In this document: positions 35,221 through 43,876 of the stretch, one piece after another
How positions within the stretch are numbered: the first letter of the stretch is position 1
Layout of the letters: each line of letters begins with the position of its first letter
NCBI GenBank assembly: GCA_042090305.1
Contig: JBELJQ010000004.1
Coordinates: 1 to 64,000, forward strand
Direction: 5' to 3'
Length of the DNA: 64,000 bases
Origin: TMED13 sp042090305
GTDB taxonomy: Bacteria > Pseudomonadota > Alphaproteobacteria > Methylaequorales > Methylaequoraceae
The notes under the pieces: generated by a model
Seen by the model: only the letters and a program-made list of their open reading frames with translations
Database searches by the model: none
Told to the model about the DNA's origin: nothing
Made by a program: the position numbers and the translations under genes

Positions 35221-35428
35221 TAGTCAAATCTTCATCTAAAATAGTCATGTGAAACTGATATGCTGTTTCGTTTTCTTCAATCTCCTCATAAATCAGCCCT
35301 AGAAATTCGTCACCAATGTATATTTCACATGAATCTTCAATATTTTTCCTTTTCTTAGCAATAAAATGACCCGTCTTAAATACCCGATTTAAGTAATCTT
35401 GGATTTTTTGTAATTTTTGTTCGTCCAT
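35213..35428 (-). CDS. DUF3126 family protein
   Basis: 71-residue protein matching the alphaproteobacterial DUF3126 family: DEQKLQKIQDYLNRVF at the N-terminus, CEIYIGDEFLGLIYEE in the middle, and a QFHMTILDEDL tail. No signal peptide. Function unknown. It overlaps the barrel-like gene downstream and likely shares its transcript. Confidence 0.85.
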   Translation of the reverse strand: MDEQKLQKIQDYLNRVFKTGHFIAKKRKNIEDSCEIYIGDEFLGLIYEEIEENETAYQFHMTILDEDLTND

Positions 35429-35489
35429 TGTTAAACAAGGGTATAAGTATTATGATTATTATTTATCTAATTTTTAGAAGTATAATACA

Positions 35490-35906
35490 TTGAACAAAAA
35501 AAAAGTCCAGTTAACAACATACATAGGCCTGATACCCTTTTATTTGCCTTTAGCTTATTATTTTTATGCAGAAAGTGATGTTAAACATGTTAACCTAGTT
35601 AAAATTTCATTGGTATACGGGTCATTAATCTCTTCTTTTTTATCTGGAATGCAATGGGAGAAATTAATTAGTAATAACTTTAAAATTTCCTTCATAGCAA
35701 TAATACCATTAGTTATGGTTTTGTTCCAATTCTTGGAAGAATCTATTTATATTTCCACAATTATAATAATTTTAGCACTTCTAATTAATCTAATAGTAGA
35801 CTTAACACTTCTGTCTAAGTTAAGAGAATTTTGGTTTAAAAGAATGAGAATTATCGCCACAGGACTTGTATCTACATCTTTAATAATAAATTATTTATCA
35901 ACATAA
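35490..35906 (+). CDS. DUF3429 family membrane protein
   Basis: Membrane protein with four to five hydrophobic helices; matches DUF3429 (TMEM69-like) by its YGSLISSFLSGMQWEKL segment (about residue 48-64), the family hallmark. 138 residues, start is a TTG at 35490 preceded by poor ribosome-site sequence. No function is known. It precedes the proteorhodopsin leader region. Confidence 0.78.
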   Translation: MNKKKVQLTTYIGLIPFYLPLAYYFYAESDVKHVNLVKISLVYGSLISSFLSGMQWEKLISNNFKISFIAIIPLVMVLFQFLEESIYISTIIIILALLINLIVDLTLLSKLREFWFKRMRIIATGLVSTSLIINYLST

Positions 35907-36017
35907 TCAATAGTTTAGGTAATTTTAATTTTTTTTTCCTTGAATTAAATTGTAATATAAGTCACCCTAACTTCACAGATGGGGAGGTTTTTTGGGCTTA
36001 GTGTAAATTTGGCCTAT

Positions 36018-36098
36018 ATCTACCCGTAGTTAAACTAACCATCTACTGTATTCCTAGTGTATACGGTAGAATATTAACAATAACGAAAGGATAGACAT
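36018..36098 (+). promoter_or_regulatory. Proteorhodopsin mRNA leader with competing hairpins
   Basis: The 192-bp region 35907-36098 is the largest non-coding interval of the window. TCTACTGTAT (36042-36051) pairs with ATACGGTAGA (36061-36070) as a 10-bp stem with one G-U pair and a 9-base loop. The same downstream arm can instead pair with the upstream TCTACCCGTA (around 36019-36028) with one bulge, so the two folds are mutually exclusive. A GAAAGGATAG ribosome site precedes the ATG at 36099. A weak -10-like TAATAT lies near 35953. Confidence 0.6.
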
Positions 36099-36797
36099 AT
36101 GGACTATATGCTTAAACCTGAAGATTTCGTGGGGGTTACATTTTGGATCATTTCTGTTTCAATGGTAGCATCTACGGCATTTTTCTTCCTAGAGGCTCAA
36201 AGTGTCAGTAAACATTGGCAAACATCCGTTAGAGTAGCTGGACTTGTTACTTTAATTGCTGCTGTGCACTATTACTACATGAGAGACGTATGGGTTCAAA
36301 CTGGAGAATCTCCTACTGTTTACAGATATATTGATTGGTTACTTACAGTACCACTTCAAATGATTGAATTTTATCTAATTCTTGCCGCAGTGGGCGCAGC
36401 TACAGCTGGTATTTTTTGGAGACTACTAATAGGTACTTTAATTATGCTTATTGGTGGCTTCATGGGTGAAGCTGGTTACATGAACGCAACTGTTGGCTTT
36501 ATTATTGGTATGGCTGGATGGATATACATTTTGTATGAAGTTTTTGCAGGTGAAGCTGCACAAGCTAGTGCGTCAAGTAACTCCGAAGGTATGAAATCGG
36601 CTTTTAATGGCATGAAATGGATCGTTTCAATAGGTTGGTCGATTTACCCAATTGGTTATTTCCTTGGTTACTTATCTGGAGCAGGTGCTGATGCAGCTAC
36701 TCTTAACTGGGTATATAACTTAGCTGATTACGTAAACAAAATCGCATTTGGTGTAATTATTTGGGCTGCTGCTAAGTCAGACACTTCAAAAGCATAA
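36099..36797 (+). CDS. Proteorhodopsin, blue-absorbing type (light-driven proton pump)
   Basis: Retinal-binding seven-helix proton pump of the inner membrane. Numbering by this protein: His57 (equivalent to His75 of the green reference), proton acceptor Asp79 in RYIDWLLTVPL, tuning residue Gln87 right after VPL (blue-absorbing, where green types have Leu or Met), proton donor Glu90, and the Schiff-base Lys214 in NLADYVNKIAFG. 232 residues is typical. It has its own leader hairpins and terminator, so it is likely expressed separately from and more strongly than the retinal genes that follow. Confidence 0.98.
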   Translation: MDYMLKPEDFVGVTFWIISVSMVASTAFFFLEAQSVSKHWQTSVRVAGLVTLIAAVHYYYMRDVWVQTGESPTVYRYIDWLLTVPLQMIEFYLILAAVGAATAGIFWRLLIGTLIMLIGGFMGEAGYMNATVGFIIGMAGWIYILYEVFAGEAAQASASSNSEGMKSAFNGMKWIVSIGWSIYPIGYFLGYLSGAGADAATLNWVYNLADYVNKIAFGVIIWAAAKSDTSKA

Positions 36798-36815
36798 AAA
36801 TGCTAGATTAAAATT

Positions 36816-36851
36816 AAAAAAGGGAAACAAAAATTGTTTCCCTTTTTTTTT
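36816..36851 (+). terminator. Rho-independent terminator of the proteorhodopsin gene
   Basis: GGGAAACAA pairs with TTGTTTCCC around an AAA loop (36822-36842), flanked by A and T runs, with nine T after the stem. Separates the rhodopsin transcript from crtE, although the A/T symmetry may let it act in both directions. A second short hairpin, AGCAT/ATGCT, spans the stop codon at 36791-36804. Confidence 0.93.
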
Positions 36852-36857
36852 ATTAAA

Positions 36858-37952
36858 ATGAATAAAATTTCAATAGAACATACTTCAAATAAAATTATGA
36901 ATGATTTTCTTTCTAGTGAAAGATGGAAAGAATTAAATGTTTATAATAAAAAACTAGATCTAAGTTTCTTTAAAAAATCTGAATTTCACAAAGATATAAG
37001 AGAAATAGAAAATCAAATGTTTGAGTTATTATATGATGATTCATGGATGGGCCATTGCGCAAAGTATCAACTAGAATCTGGCGGAAAAAGATTTAGGGTT
37101 ATCCTTGCCCTTATAGCCTCTAAAATGTTCGGTTTAAGTAAAGATGTTAGTAAATCAATAGCAATATGTTGTGAGTTTATTCACAACGCCTCATTAATTC
37201 ATGATGACTTACAAGATAGAGATATATTAAGAAGAGGCTTGCCGACAATATGGAATAGATTTGGAGACCATACAGCAATAAATTTAGGGGATTTTTTTAT
37301 AGCAAGTTCATACGAGGTATTGTCAAACTCTAAATCTAAACCAGAATTTAAATGTAGAGCTATAGAGGAATTAGGAAAAACTATTAAACAAACAGTCAAA
37401 GGCCAATCAGTAGAGATATTAAGTCGTTCAGACTTTCACTTAAAAATTCAGGATTACGAAACAACATCCAGAGCTAAAACAGGTGGTCTTATTTCCTTAC
37501 CGATTAAACTTGCCTCAATCCTTTCTGGAAAAAATAAAAATAAAGATTATTTTAAGCCACTTTATGAAACTGGAGTGGCATATCAGATCCAGGATGATTT
37601 ATCCGACTTTCTTGGAGTAAAAGATAGAGGACTGCCTGGAAGAGACCTTAAAGAGGGAAAAATGAATGTGTTGATTATGCATTATATTGATTCTGCGACT
37701 GAGGGTGAAAAATTTATTTTACAAAAATTTTTAAAAAAAAGGTATGACACTATTTCTGAAGATGAAATTTCATACTGGCTAAAGAAAATAAAAAATAGAG
37801 GTGCTCTTGAAAAATCCTTGACGTATTTGTTCAATGTATCAAAAAGAGCAATTAACCAAGCATCTCGGCATAACAATGATTTACAAAACATTGTCCAATT
37901 TGTTATAAAATCTATAATCACTAGAATTTCACAAAAAATCAAAGATAAATGA
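36858..37952 (+). CDS. crtE: Geranylgeranyl diphosphate synthase for carotenoids
   Basis: Makes GGPP for the carotenoid pathway. First Asp-rich motif in LIHDDLQDRDILRRG (about residue 116-130, without the two-residue insertion) and second in YQIQDDLSDFLGVKDRG (about residue 238-254). GGKRFRVILAL near residue 75-85 is the third family landmark. I chose the ATG at 36858, after the rhodopsin terminator. An 8-residue upstream extension begins in the terminator's T-run and was rejected. Overlaps crtI by 4 bp (ATGA). Confidence 0.93.
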   Translation: MNKISIEHTSNKIMNDFLSSERWKELNVYNKKLDLSFFKKSEFHKDIREIENQMFELLYDDSWMGHCAKYQLESGGKRFRVILALIASKMFGLSKDVSKSIAICCEFIHNASLIHDDLQDRDILRRGLPTIWNRFGDHTAINLGDFFIASSYEVLSNSKSKPEFKCRAIEELGKTIKQTVKGQSVEILSRSDFHLKIQDYETTSRAKTGGLISLPIKLASILSGKNKNKDYFKPLYETGVAYQIQDDLSDFLGVKDRGLPGRDLKEGKMNVLIMHYIDSATEGEKFILQKFLKKRYDTISEDEISYWLKKIKNRGALEKSLTYLFNVSKRAINQASRHNNDLQNIVQFVIKSIITRISQKIKDK

Positions 37953-39418
37953 ATAAAACAGCTATTGTTGTAGGTTCCGGTTTTGGTGGGATTGCTGCTA
38001 GTCTAAGGCTTAAGGCACTTGGATATAATGTATCTCTATTAGAAAAACTTGATCAATTAGGTGGTAGGGCACGAGTTTTTAAAAAAAAAGGTTATACCTT
38101 TGATGCTGGACCAACCGTAATAACTGCGCCTTTTTTGTTTGATGAACTCTTCAGCCTATTCAACAAAAAAAGAGAGGACTATGTAAAGTTTGTCAGGCTT
38201 GACCCAATGTACAACTTTTTCTTTTTATCAAATAACAAATCTTTCAATTATTATGACAAAGTTCATGATTCCCTGAGAGAAATAGAAAGATTTGAACCTA
38301 AAGATGTCGATGGTTATAAAAAACTATTAAGAATGTCTGAAAAAATTTATCATGTGGGATTTGATAAATTATCATTTACTCCATTTCATGATTTCTTTTT
38401 CATGATTAAACAAATACCTTCTCTTATAAAGTTGAAGAGTTATCTTACAGTATTTCAGCTTGTTTCTAAATATATTAAAAACGAGCAGATCCGGCAAGCT
38501 TTAAGTATACAGCCATTATTGTTAGGTGGAAACCCCTTAGAAACAACATCTATTTATAATTTAATTCATTTCCTTGAAAGAAAATGGGGGGTTCATTACG
38601 CTATGGGAGGTACTGGTAAAATAGTCAAAGCATTTGAAAAATTAATGCAAGAAGAAAAGATTAAAATTAAGAAGAATGTCGATGTTACTAAAATATTATT
38701 CAAAAATAAAATAGCGGTTGGAGTAAGAACAAACAAAGGAGAAAAAATTTTTGCTGATAAAATAATAATGAATGCTGATCCCGCTTATTCATATAGATAT
38801 CTAATTAATGATGTAAATAAATGGAATTCGAAAAAGATTGAAAAATTAGATTACTCTATGGGACTTTTTGTAATCTACTTTGGGACAAAAAAGAAATATA
38901 AAAATATTGAACATCATACTATTTGGATGGGTAAAAGATATCAAGGCCTACTCAAAGATATTTTTAATAAACAAATACTAGCCGATGACTTTAGTCTGTA
39001 CCTTCACAGACCAACAGCTACCGATAAAAGTATGGCTCCTAAAGGGTGTGATTCCTTCTACGTGTTATCACCAGTGCCAAATTTAAAATCGAATATAAAT
39101 TGGAAAGATAAAGCTATGGAGTACAGAAATAGTATTCTTAAATCGCTTGAAGAAACTATAATGCCGGATTTGATGAAAAACTTGACTGTATGTTTTCATA
39201 TGACACCAGAAGATTTTAAAAAGGATTACCATTCACTGTACGGTACTGGATTTTCGATATCACCTATTTTCAGACAATCTGCTTGGTTTAGATTTCATAA
39301 TAAATCTGAAAGTTTTAAAAATTTATATTTTGTAGGTGCTGGCAGTCACCCAGGTGCTGGAGTCCCTGGTGTGATTAGTTCAGCGAAGGTATTAGAAAAT
39401 ATACTGAAGAATGAATGA
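37949..39418 (+). CDS. crtI: Phytoene desaturase
   Basis: Converts phytoene to lycopene, FAD-dependent. N-terminal dinucleotide motif VVGSGFGGIAASLRLKALGY (about residue 7-26), then LGGRARVFKKKGYTFDAGPT, and the C-terminal signature LYFVGAGSHPGAGVPGV (about residue 459-475). 489 residues is normal. crtE overlaps its start and its stop overlaps crtB by 8 bp, so the run is translationally coupled. Confidence 0.97.
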   Translation: MNKTAIVVGSGFGGIAASLRLKALGYNVSLLEKLDQLGGRARVFKKKGYTFDAGPTVITAPFLFDELFSLFNKKREDYVKFVRLDPMYNFFFLSNNKSFNYYDKVHDSLREIERFEPKDVDGYKKLLRMSEKIYHVGFDKLSFTPFHDFFFMIKQIPSLIKLKSYLTVFQLVSKYIKNEQIRQALSIQPLLLGGNPLETTSIYNLIHFLERKWGVHYAMGGTGKIVKAFEKLMQEEKIKIKKNVDVTKILFKNKIAVGVRTNKGEKIFADKIIMNADPAYSYRYLINDVNKWNSKKIEKLDYSMGLFVIYFGTKKKYKNIEHHTIWMGKRYQGLLKDIFNKQILADDFSLYLHRPTATDKSMAPKGCDSFYVLSPVPNLKSNINWKDKAMEYRNSILKSLEETIMPDLMKNLTVCFHMTPEDFKKDYHSLYGTGFSISPIFRQSAWFRFHNKSESFKNLYFVGAGSHPGAGVPGVISSAKVLENILKNE

Positions 39419-40322
39419 ATTTAATAATTTCACATTAAAGAAAAGAGCAAAAACATTTTATTTTGCATCACTTTTTTTTCCTAAAGAGATAAGAACAGAT
39501 ATCGAGACTTTATATTTATTTTGTAGATACGTAGACGATATTGGAGATACATTAAACCTTAAAAAAAGAGTTACGGAAGATAAACTAAAAAGAATTATAG
39601 TTGATATAGATAAACTTAATTCAGACGAGCTTATAATATCAAAATTAATACTACTTATTAAAAGGTATAAAATTAATAAAAGAATTCCAATCAAATTAGT
39701 TGAGGGAATATTGGATGATTTAGGTAAAGTATCTTTTAATACTGAATCAGAATTAATCGAATATAGTTACAAAGTTGCAGGAACAGTAGGTATTATGGTT
39801 TGTAATATTTTTCAGGTTAAAGAAAAAGAATTAAAGTTCAAAGGAATACAACTAGGTATTGCTATGCAAATAACAAATATTGCAAGAGATATTGAAGAAG
39901 ACCTTTTAAGAAATAGAATTTATTTTCCAGAGGATCTAAGAAGTTTAAAAATAAAAAAAACTAATAAGATTATTGAAAGTGAAAAATATAAAAAGAGTAT
40001 ATCGAATGATCTAGAAAAATTACTTACATTAGCTGATAACATCTATGATAATTCATGGTCAGGAATAAATAAATTACCCATTACTTATAGAATACCAATT
40101 GCAATTGCATCATACTTATACCAATCAATTGGGTTTAAAATTAGGCAAGATAATTATAATATCTGGAATAAAAGACATCATCTTTCCTTAATACAAAAAA
40201 TAATGAAATCTCTAAAAGTATTAATAAAACTAGTATTTTATAAAAAGGATATTACAAACATAGAACTAGAGAAAAAAATTCATTTGATATTAAATAAAAT
40301 GGGACGATTTTATTGTGAATAA
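39411..40322 (+). CDS. crtB: Phytoene synthase
   Basis: Head-to-head condensation of two GGPP to phytoene. The Asp-rich motifs are CRYVDDIGD (about residue 38-46) and NIARDIEEDLLRNRIYFPED (about residue 159-178). 303 residues. It overlaps crtI and crtY by 8 bp each. Strongly Lys/Ile-rich like the rest of the genome, so there is no sign of recent transfer from a higher-GC donor. Confidence 0.95.
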   Translation: MNEFNNFTLKKRAKTFYFASLFFPKEIRTDIETLYLFCRYVDDIGDTLNLKKRVTEDKLKRIIVDIDKLNSDELIISKLILLIKRYKINKRIPIKLVEGILDDLGKVSFNTESELIEYSYKVAGTVGIMVCNIFQVKEKELKFKGIQLGIAMQITNIARDIEEDLLRNRIYFPEDLRSLKIKKTNKIIESEKYKKSISNDLEKLLTLADNIYDNSWSGINKLPITYRIPIAIASYLYQSIGFKIRQDNYNIWNKRHHLSLIQKIMKSLKVLIKLVFYKKDITNIELEKKIHLILNKMGRFYCE

Positions 40323-41427
40323 AGTTTCAAGTAATGATATAATTATTATTGGTGCTGGAGTCTCAGGTTTAATCCTTGCTAATGAAATAATTCAAAGAAC
40401 TAAAAGAAAAGTTTTAATACTAGAGAAGAAAAAGAAATTTACTTATGAGAAAAACCTTTGCTTTTGGAATATACCGAAAAATGAATTAACAAAATTGTAT
40501 AATAATAAATGGAAAAAAATTGTTTTAAATATTGATGGTCAAAAAAGGAAACTAGTAGATAAAAATATTGAGTATTTAAGAATAAATTCTAAAACATTAC
40601 ATGATTTCTATGTTAATAAATTAAAATCTAATAACCGTTTTTCTATTATAATGGGTTGTCAGGTTAAATCTAAAAATAACTCTAATGAAGTCCATATTTC
40701 AACAAATAAGGGTATTTATAAAGCTAAATTAGTTTTTGACAGTATACCTGAGAAATTTATTTTTAATAAAAAATATTTATATCAACATTTTGTTGGGCTA
40801 GAGATTAAATGTACAAAAGATATTTTTAAAGTTAATGAAATCACACTTATGGATATTCAAGAAAAAAATAATTTATTTAATTTTTTATATGTATTACCAT
40901 TTACTAAAAATTCCGCACTAGTAGAGTCAACTTACTTTTCATCGAAAACTTTAAAAAGGAACACATATATAAACGATATTAAAAGTTATATTTATCAAAA
41001 ATATAATATTAAAGAATTTACTGTAAAATTTTGTGAATCTGGGATAATACCAATGACAAGAGTTAAGTGTAATACTATTAAAAATATTATAAAGATTGGG
41101 ATGGCTGGAAATTGGGTCAAAATGTCTAGTGGATATTCATTGCAAAATTCATTTATATATTCCAAACAAATTGTTGATTGTATATTAAATAATAGTTATC
41201 CAAGAATTTCTTCAAAACCTTTAGTAAATTTTTTAGATATGATGTTTTGTAAGTATGTATTAAAGTATCCAAACGATGTTAAATACTTTTTTAAATCATT
41301 TTTTTTTAAAAATAGTCTACTTTCTGTTGTTAAGTTTTTATGTAATAGATCTTCTTTTATTGAAACTTTAAACATACTTATAAAATTACCTAAAATTAAA
41401 ATGTTAAAAATATTACTACGACTTTAG
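40315..41427 (+). CDS. crtY: Lycopene beta-cyclase
   Basis: Cyclises lycopene to beta-carotene. N-terminal FAD/NAD motif IIIGAGVSGLILANEI (about residue 9-24) and the CrtY-type CFWNIPKNE segment and IKIGMAGNWVKMSSGYSLQN region (about residue 258-277) are recognisable. 370 residues. The GTG start overlaps crtB by 8 bp. Only one base separates it from blh. Confidence 0.9.
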   Translation: MNKVSSNDIIIIGAGVSGLILANEIIQRTKRKVLILEKKKKFTYEKNLCFWNIPKNELTKLYNNKWKKIVLNIDGQKRKLVDKNIEYLRINSKTLHDFYVNKLKSNNRFSIIMGCQVKSKNNSNEVHISTNKGIYKAKLVFDSIPEKFIFNKKYLYQHFVGLEIKCTKDIFKVNEITLMDIQEKNNLFNFLYVLPFTKNSALVESTYFSSKTLKRNTYINDIKSYIYQKYNIKEFTVKFCESGIIPMTRVKCNTIKNIIKIGMAGNWVKMSSGYSLQNSFIYSKQIVDCILNNSYPRISSKPLVNFLDMMFCKYVLKYPNDVKYFFKSFFFKNSLLSVVKFLCNRSSFIETLNILIKLPKIKMLKILLRL

Positions 41428-41428
41428 A

Positions 41429-42304
41429 ATGAAATTAATTGAAACGAAAATATTTACTTATTCATTAATATTAATGATTTTATTAGTAAATATTTTTGAT
41501 AATTTTTTTGAAAGCTTTACAAATCAACTACTTTTTTTTCTTATCCCGTTGATCTGGCCGGGCATAGCTCATGGAAGTCTAGATATCGAAATTGCTCAAA
41601 GAAAAGAAATAATTAATTCTATACAAGATAAAATTTTTTTTGTTTCTGGTTACTTATTAATTATTTGTTTTTTCTTTTACTTATGGATTAATTATAACGA
41701 TTTAGTATTTACTATATTTATAATCCTATCAATATTACACTTTGGTATAAGTGATAAATTTAAACATGATGGCTTTACAAATTATTTAGAAATATTAATT
41801 AGAGGAACAATCGTAGTTTCCTTACCGTTATGGTTTCATACTGAAAAAACAATTGAAATTTTTAGTTTTTTTCTAGTAAGTAATTCTCTAATTAGCAATT
41901 TTTTAATAATAAATAATTTTGTAGTTTTTTTTGTATTACTTTTAATTATTATATGGATTATACTAAACTATAGTAGTAATAATCAAGATTCGTCTCAAAT
42001 ATTAATTGAGTTTTTACTATTAATCTTTTGTTTCATTTATTTTGAGCCATTAGTATCTTTTTTTATTTATTTTTGTTGTTTACACTCAACACGTCATCTA
42101 ATTATTGAAAAGAAAAGATTATCATTAAGTTACAAGAAAATTTTTTTGAAGACTGTACCGTTAACATTCATACCGACAGTAATACTCTTAGCAACTTTTA
42201 TCAATAACGATTATTCAATTTATAATTATATTTACTTTGTATTGGTAGGCATTTCCTCATTAACCATTCCACATATTATTCTTGTAAACTTTACAAAAGA
42301 TTAA
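41429..42304 (+). CDS. blh: Beta-carotene 15,15'-dioxygenase, Brp/Blh family
   Basis: Integral membrane enzyme that cleaves beta-carotene into two retinal molecules, the chromophore of the proteorhodopsin encoded nearby. About seven to eight hydrophobic helices with conserved His residues in WPGIAHGSLDIEIAQ (about residue 43-57), ILHFGISDK (about 104-112) and CCLHSTRHLI (about 215-224), the putative iron ligands. 291 residues. Last gene of crtE-crtI-crtB-crtY-blh. Its stop overlaps the convergent oxygenase stop. Confidence 0.93.
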   Translation: MKLIETKIFTYSLILMILLVNIFDNFFESFTNQLLFFLIPLIWPGIAHGSLDIEIAQRKEIINSIQDKIFFVSGYLLIICFFFYLWINYNDLVFTIFIILSILHFGISDKFKHDGFTNYLEILIRGTIVVSLPLWFHTEKTIEIFSFFLVSNSLISNFLIINNFVVFFVLLLIIIWIILNYSSNNQDSSQILIEFLLLIFCFIYFEPLVSFFIYFCCLHSTRHLIIEKKRLSLSYKKIFLKTVPLTFIPTVILLATFINNDYSIYNYIYFVLVGISSLTIPHIILVNFTKD

Positions 42305-43137
42305 TCTAATTTTTTATTTGTAACTGCATTCAAAAACCAGTTTTCCTTTGAGATCTCGCTGTATGAATCAACATTCTTTGGATAAGATATCGATTCATTT
42401 TTGTCTTGATAGACTATTCTTGTTTCTAGATTAATTCTTTTTTTATAATTCTGTGAACTACCATGAAGGTGGTGGCCAGAAAAACAAATTATATTTCCTT
42501 TATTCAATGAAAAGAATAATTTCTTCTTTTTGTCGATTATTTCATTTGTATATGGAACTGATGGATAGTCTTTGATTTTTCTAAATTTTTCAAAAGACCA
42601 TTTAGAGCTATTATTCTTTACATCTTTATTGAAATAAGAAGGTACAATAAATATGGAATTATATTCACTTACATCATGAAGCGGAAACCAGAAATTAATT
42701 TGTGAAAACACATTAGAGCCCCACGTATCTCTATGAGGTTTCGCGGGCTTTAGAGAGCCATAAGATTTCCTTCCAATTGGAGGACTGTATCTCAATGAAT
42801 ATTGATCTTTAAATATTTTTTTTATATCAAATCCTAGTCTGTCTAAAAAAGAAAGAAATTTTCTATTCACCTTCTCACAATTTTTTATTTCATTTTGCAA
42901 TTCTAAGAAATGTTTTTCATTGGAGGATTCGTTTTCACAATATTTTTCAGATAAAAATTTTTCAAATTTATATTCAAATTTTTCAAGAAACTTTTTTTCA
43001 ATAATCTTAATGATATCTAAAATATCTTGAGATTTCCTAAACACTAAAATGTTTCCACTAAAAATTTTTTCTATCAATAATGAAGTGTTATATTTTTTAA
43101 CCTCAAATTCATGAAGATAGTTATTAGATATTTTCAT
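42301..43137 (-). CDS. Fe(II)/2-oxoglutarate-dependent oxygenase, phytanoyl-CoA dioxygenase-like
   Basis: 278-residue protein with the 2OG-oxygenase facial triad: His-x-Asp in KPAKPHRDTWGSN (about residue 134-136) and the distal His in CFSGHHLHGSSQN (around residue 220), plus the 2OG-binding Arg likely in RINLETRIVYQ. The substrate is unknown. It lies back-to-back with the retinal gene blh, with overlapping stop codons, so it is not in the same transcript. The next gene on its strand is the small HExxH protein 9 bp upstream. Confidence 0.78.
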   Translation of the reverse strand: MKISNNYLHEFEVKKYNTSLLIEKIFSGNILVFRKSQDILDIIKIIEKKFLEKFEYKFEKFLSEKYCENESSNEKHFLELQNEIKNCEKVNRKFLSFLDRLGFDIKKIFKDQYSLRYSPPIGRKSYGSLKPAKPHRDTWGSNVFSQINFWFPLHDVSEYNSIFIVPSYFNKDVKNNSSKWSFEKFRKIKDYPSVPYTNEIIDKKKKLFFSLNKGNIICFSGHHLHGSSQNYKKRINLETRIVYQDKNESISYPKNVDSYSEISKENWFLNAVTNKKLD

Positions 43138-43145
43138 TAAATATT

Positions 43146-43595
43146 TTAATCATAATATTTATATTGAAGGTCAAGCCAAGATCCACCTTCGCATTGGATA
43201 ACATTTTCTGGTCCTTTATTGTCATTTTTTCTTTTTTGTGAAATTAAAAAAAGGTTTTGGTAATAAAGAGCTTGCCTTTCTTGAAGCGTCCATAGTGTTT
43301 TTTCATCTAAATCTATTTTTTTCCCGCTATTTTTTTGATAGTGGTGTATTAATTCATGAAGTATAATTGACTGATCACATATTTTCTTTTCTGGTTCTAA
43401 ATAATCAATGTAAAATATCTTTCCTTCTTTAATATAATAGGCTTTAACCTTACAGTTTTCTGACGAGAAACAAGCTTTTTCTGACATTTCTTGATTATTA
43501 AGTTTTACAAACTGAGGAGCTGATATCTTATTAGAAAATTCAGTATTTTCAATTATCCATATTGTGAGGAAAGTCAAAATTTTTTGTGAAATCAT
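43146..43595 (-). CDS. Small exported HExxH protein (putative metallopeptidase), paralogue of the gene at 17785
   Basis: 149 residues with N-terminal hydrophobic stretch and WIIENTEFS, a Cys pair region (CFSSENCKVKAYY), and IILHELIHHYQKNSGKK with a HELIH zinc motif near residue 90. The order of motifs matches the 134-residue paralogue at 17785. The C-terminus after LQERQALYYQN extends further and ends with a CEGGSWLDLQ segment. Possibly DUF6647. It overlaps the small membrane protein upstream by 4 bp. Confidence 0.7.
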   Translation of the reverse strand: MISQKILTFLTIWIIENTEFSNKISAPQFVKLNNQEMSEKACFSSENCKVKAYYIKEGKIFYIDYLEPEKKICDQSIILHELIHHYQKNSGKKIDLDEKTLWTLQERQALYYQNLFLISQKRKNDNKGPENVIQCEGGSWLDLQYKYYD

Positions 43596-43876
43596 CTAAT
43601 GTTAATCCTATTTACAAGTTTACCGGTATTTAAATCGTATATTTGAATCGACATTGAGTCGTTATTAACAAAATCAATTAATATATATAATTTATTTTTT
43701 TCTACATAAAAGCTTTTAATTTTCTTATTAAATTCTAATTTTGGGTTTAAAACAATATTTGAAGTTGTTAAATTACTTTGATTATACTTTTTTGTGATTG
43801 CAAAGACTATAATTATGAATAAAAGTATTATTAATACACCTAATATTATTACGGTTGATTTAAGGAAGTTTTTCAT
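43592..43876 (-). CDS. DUF6476-like small membrane-anchored protein
   Basis: 94 residues with one N-terminal transmembrane helix (about 8-28) and a periplasmic tail containing YILIDFVNND and IQIYDLNTGKLVNRI. Resembles the alphaproteobacterial DUF6476 proteins found beside rluD. Function unknown. Its ATG at 43874-43876 shares a base with the TTG start of the divergent rluD, so there is no intergenic DNA between them. Confidence 0.65.
   Translation of the reverse strand: MKNFLKSTVIILGVLIILLFIIIVFAITKKYNQSNLTTSNIVLNPKLEFNKKIKSFYVEKNKLYILIDFVNNDSMSIQIYDLNTGKLVNRINIR

Noticed and set aside
35481..35486. TATAAT directly before the DUF3429 TTG start
   Set aside because: Too close to the start for a leadered transcript; expected by chance in such AT-rich DNA, and no -35 is seen.
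36791..36804. AGCAT/ATGCT mini-hairpin over the proteorhodopsin stop
   Set aside because: Only 5 bp stem; the strong terminator that follows explains transcription end.
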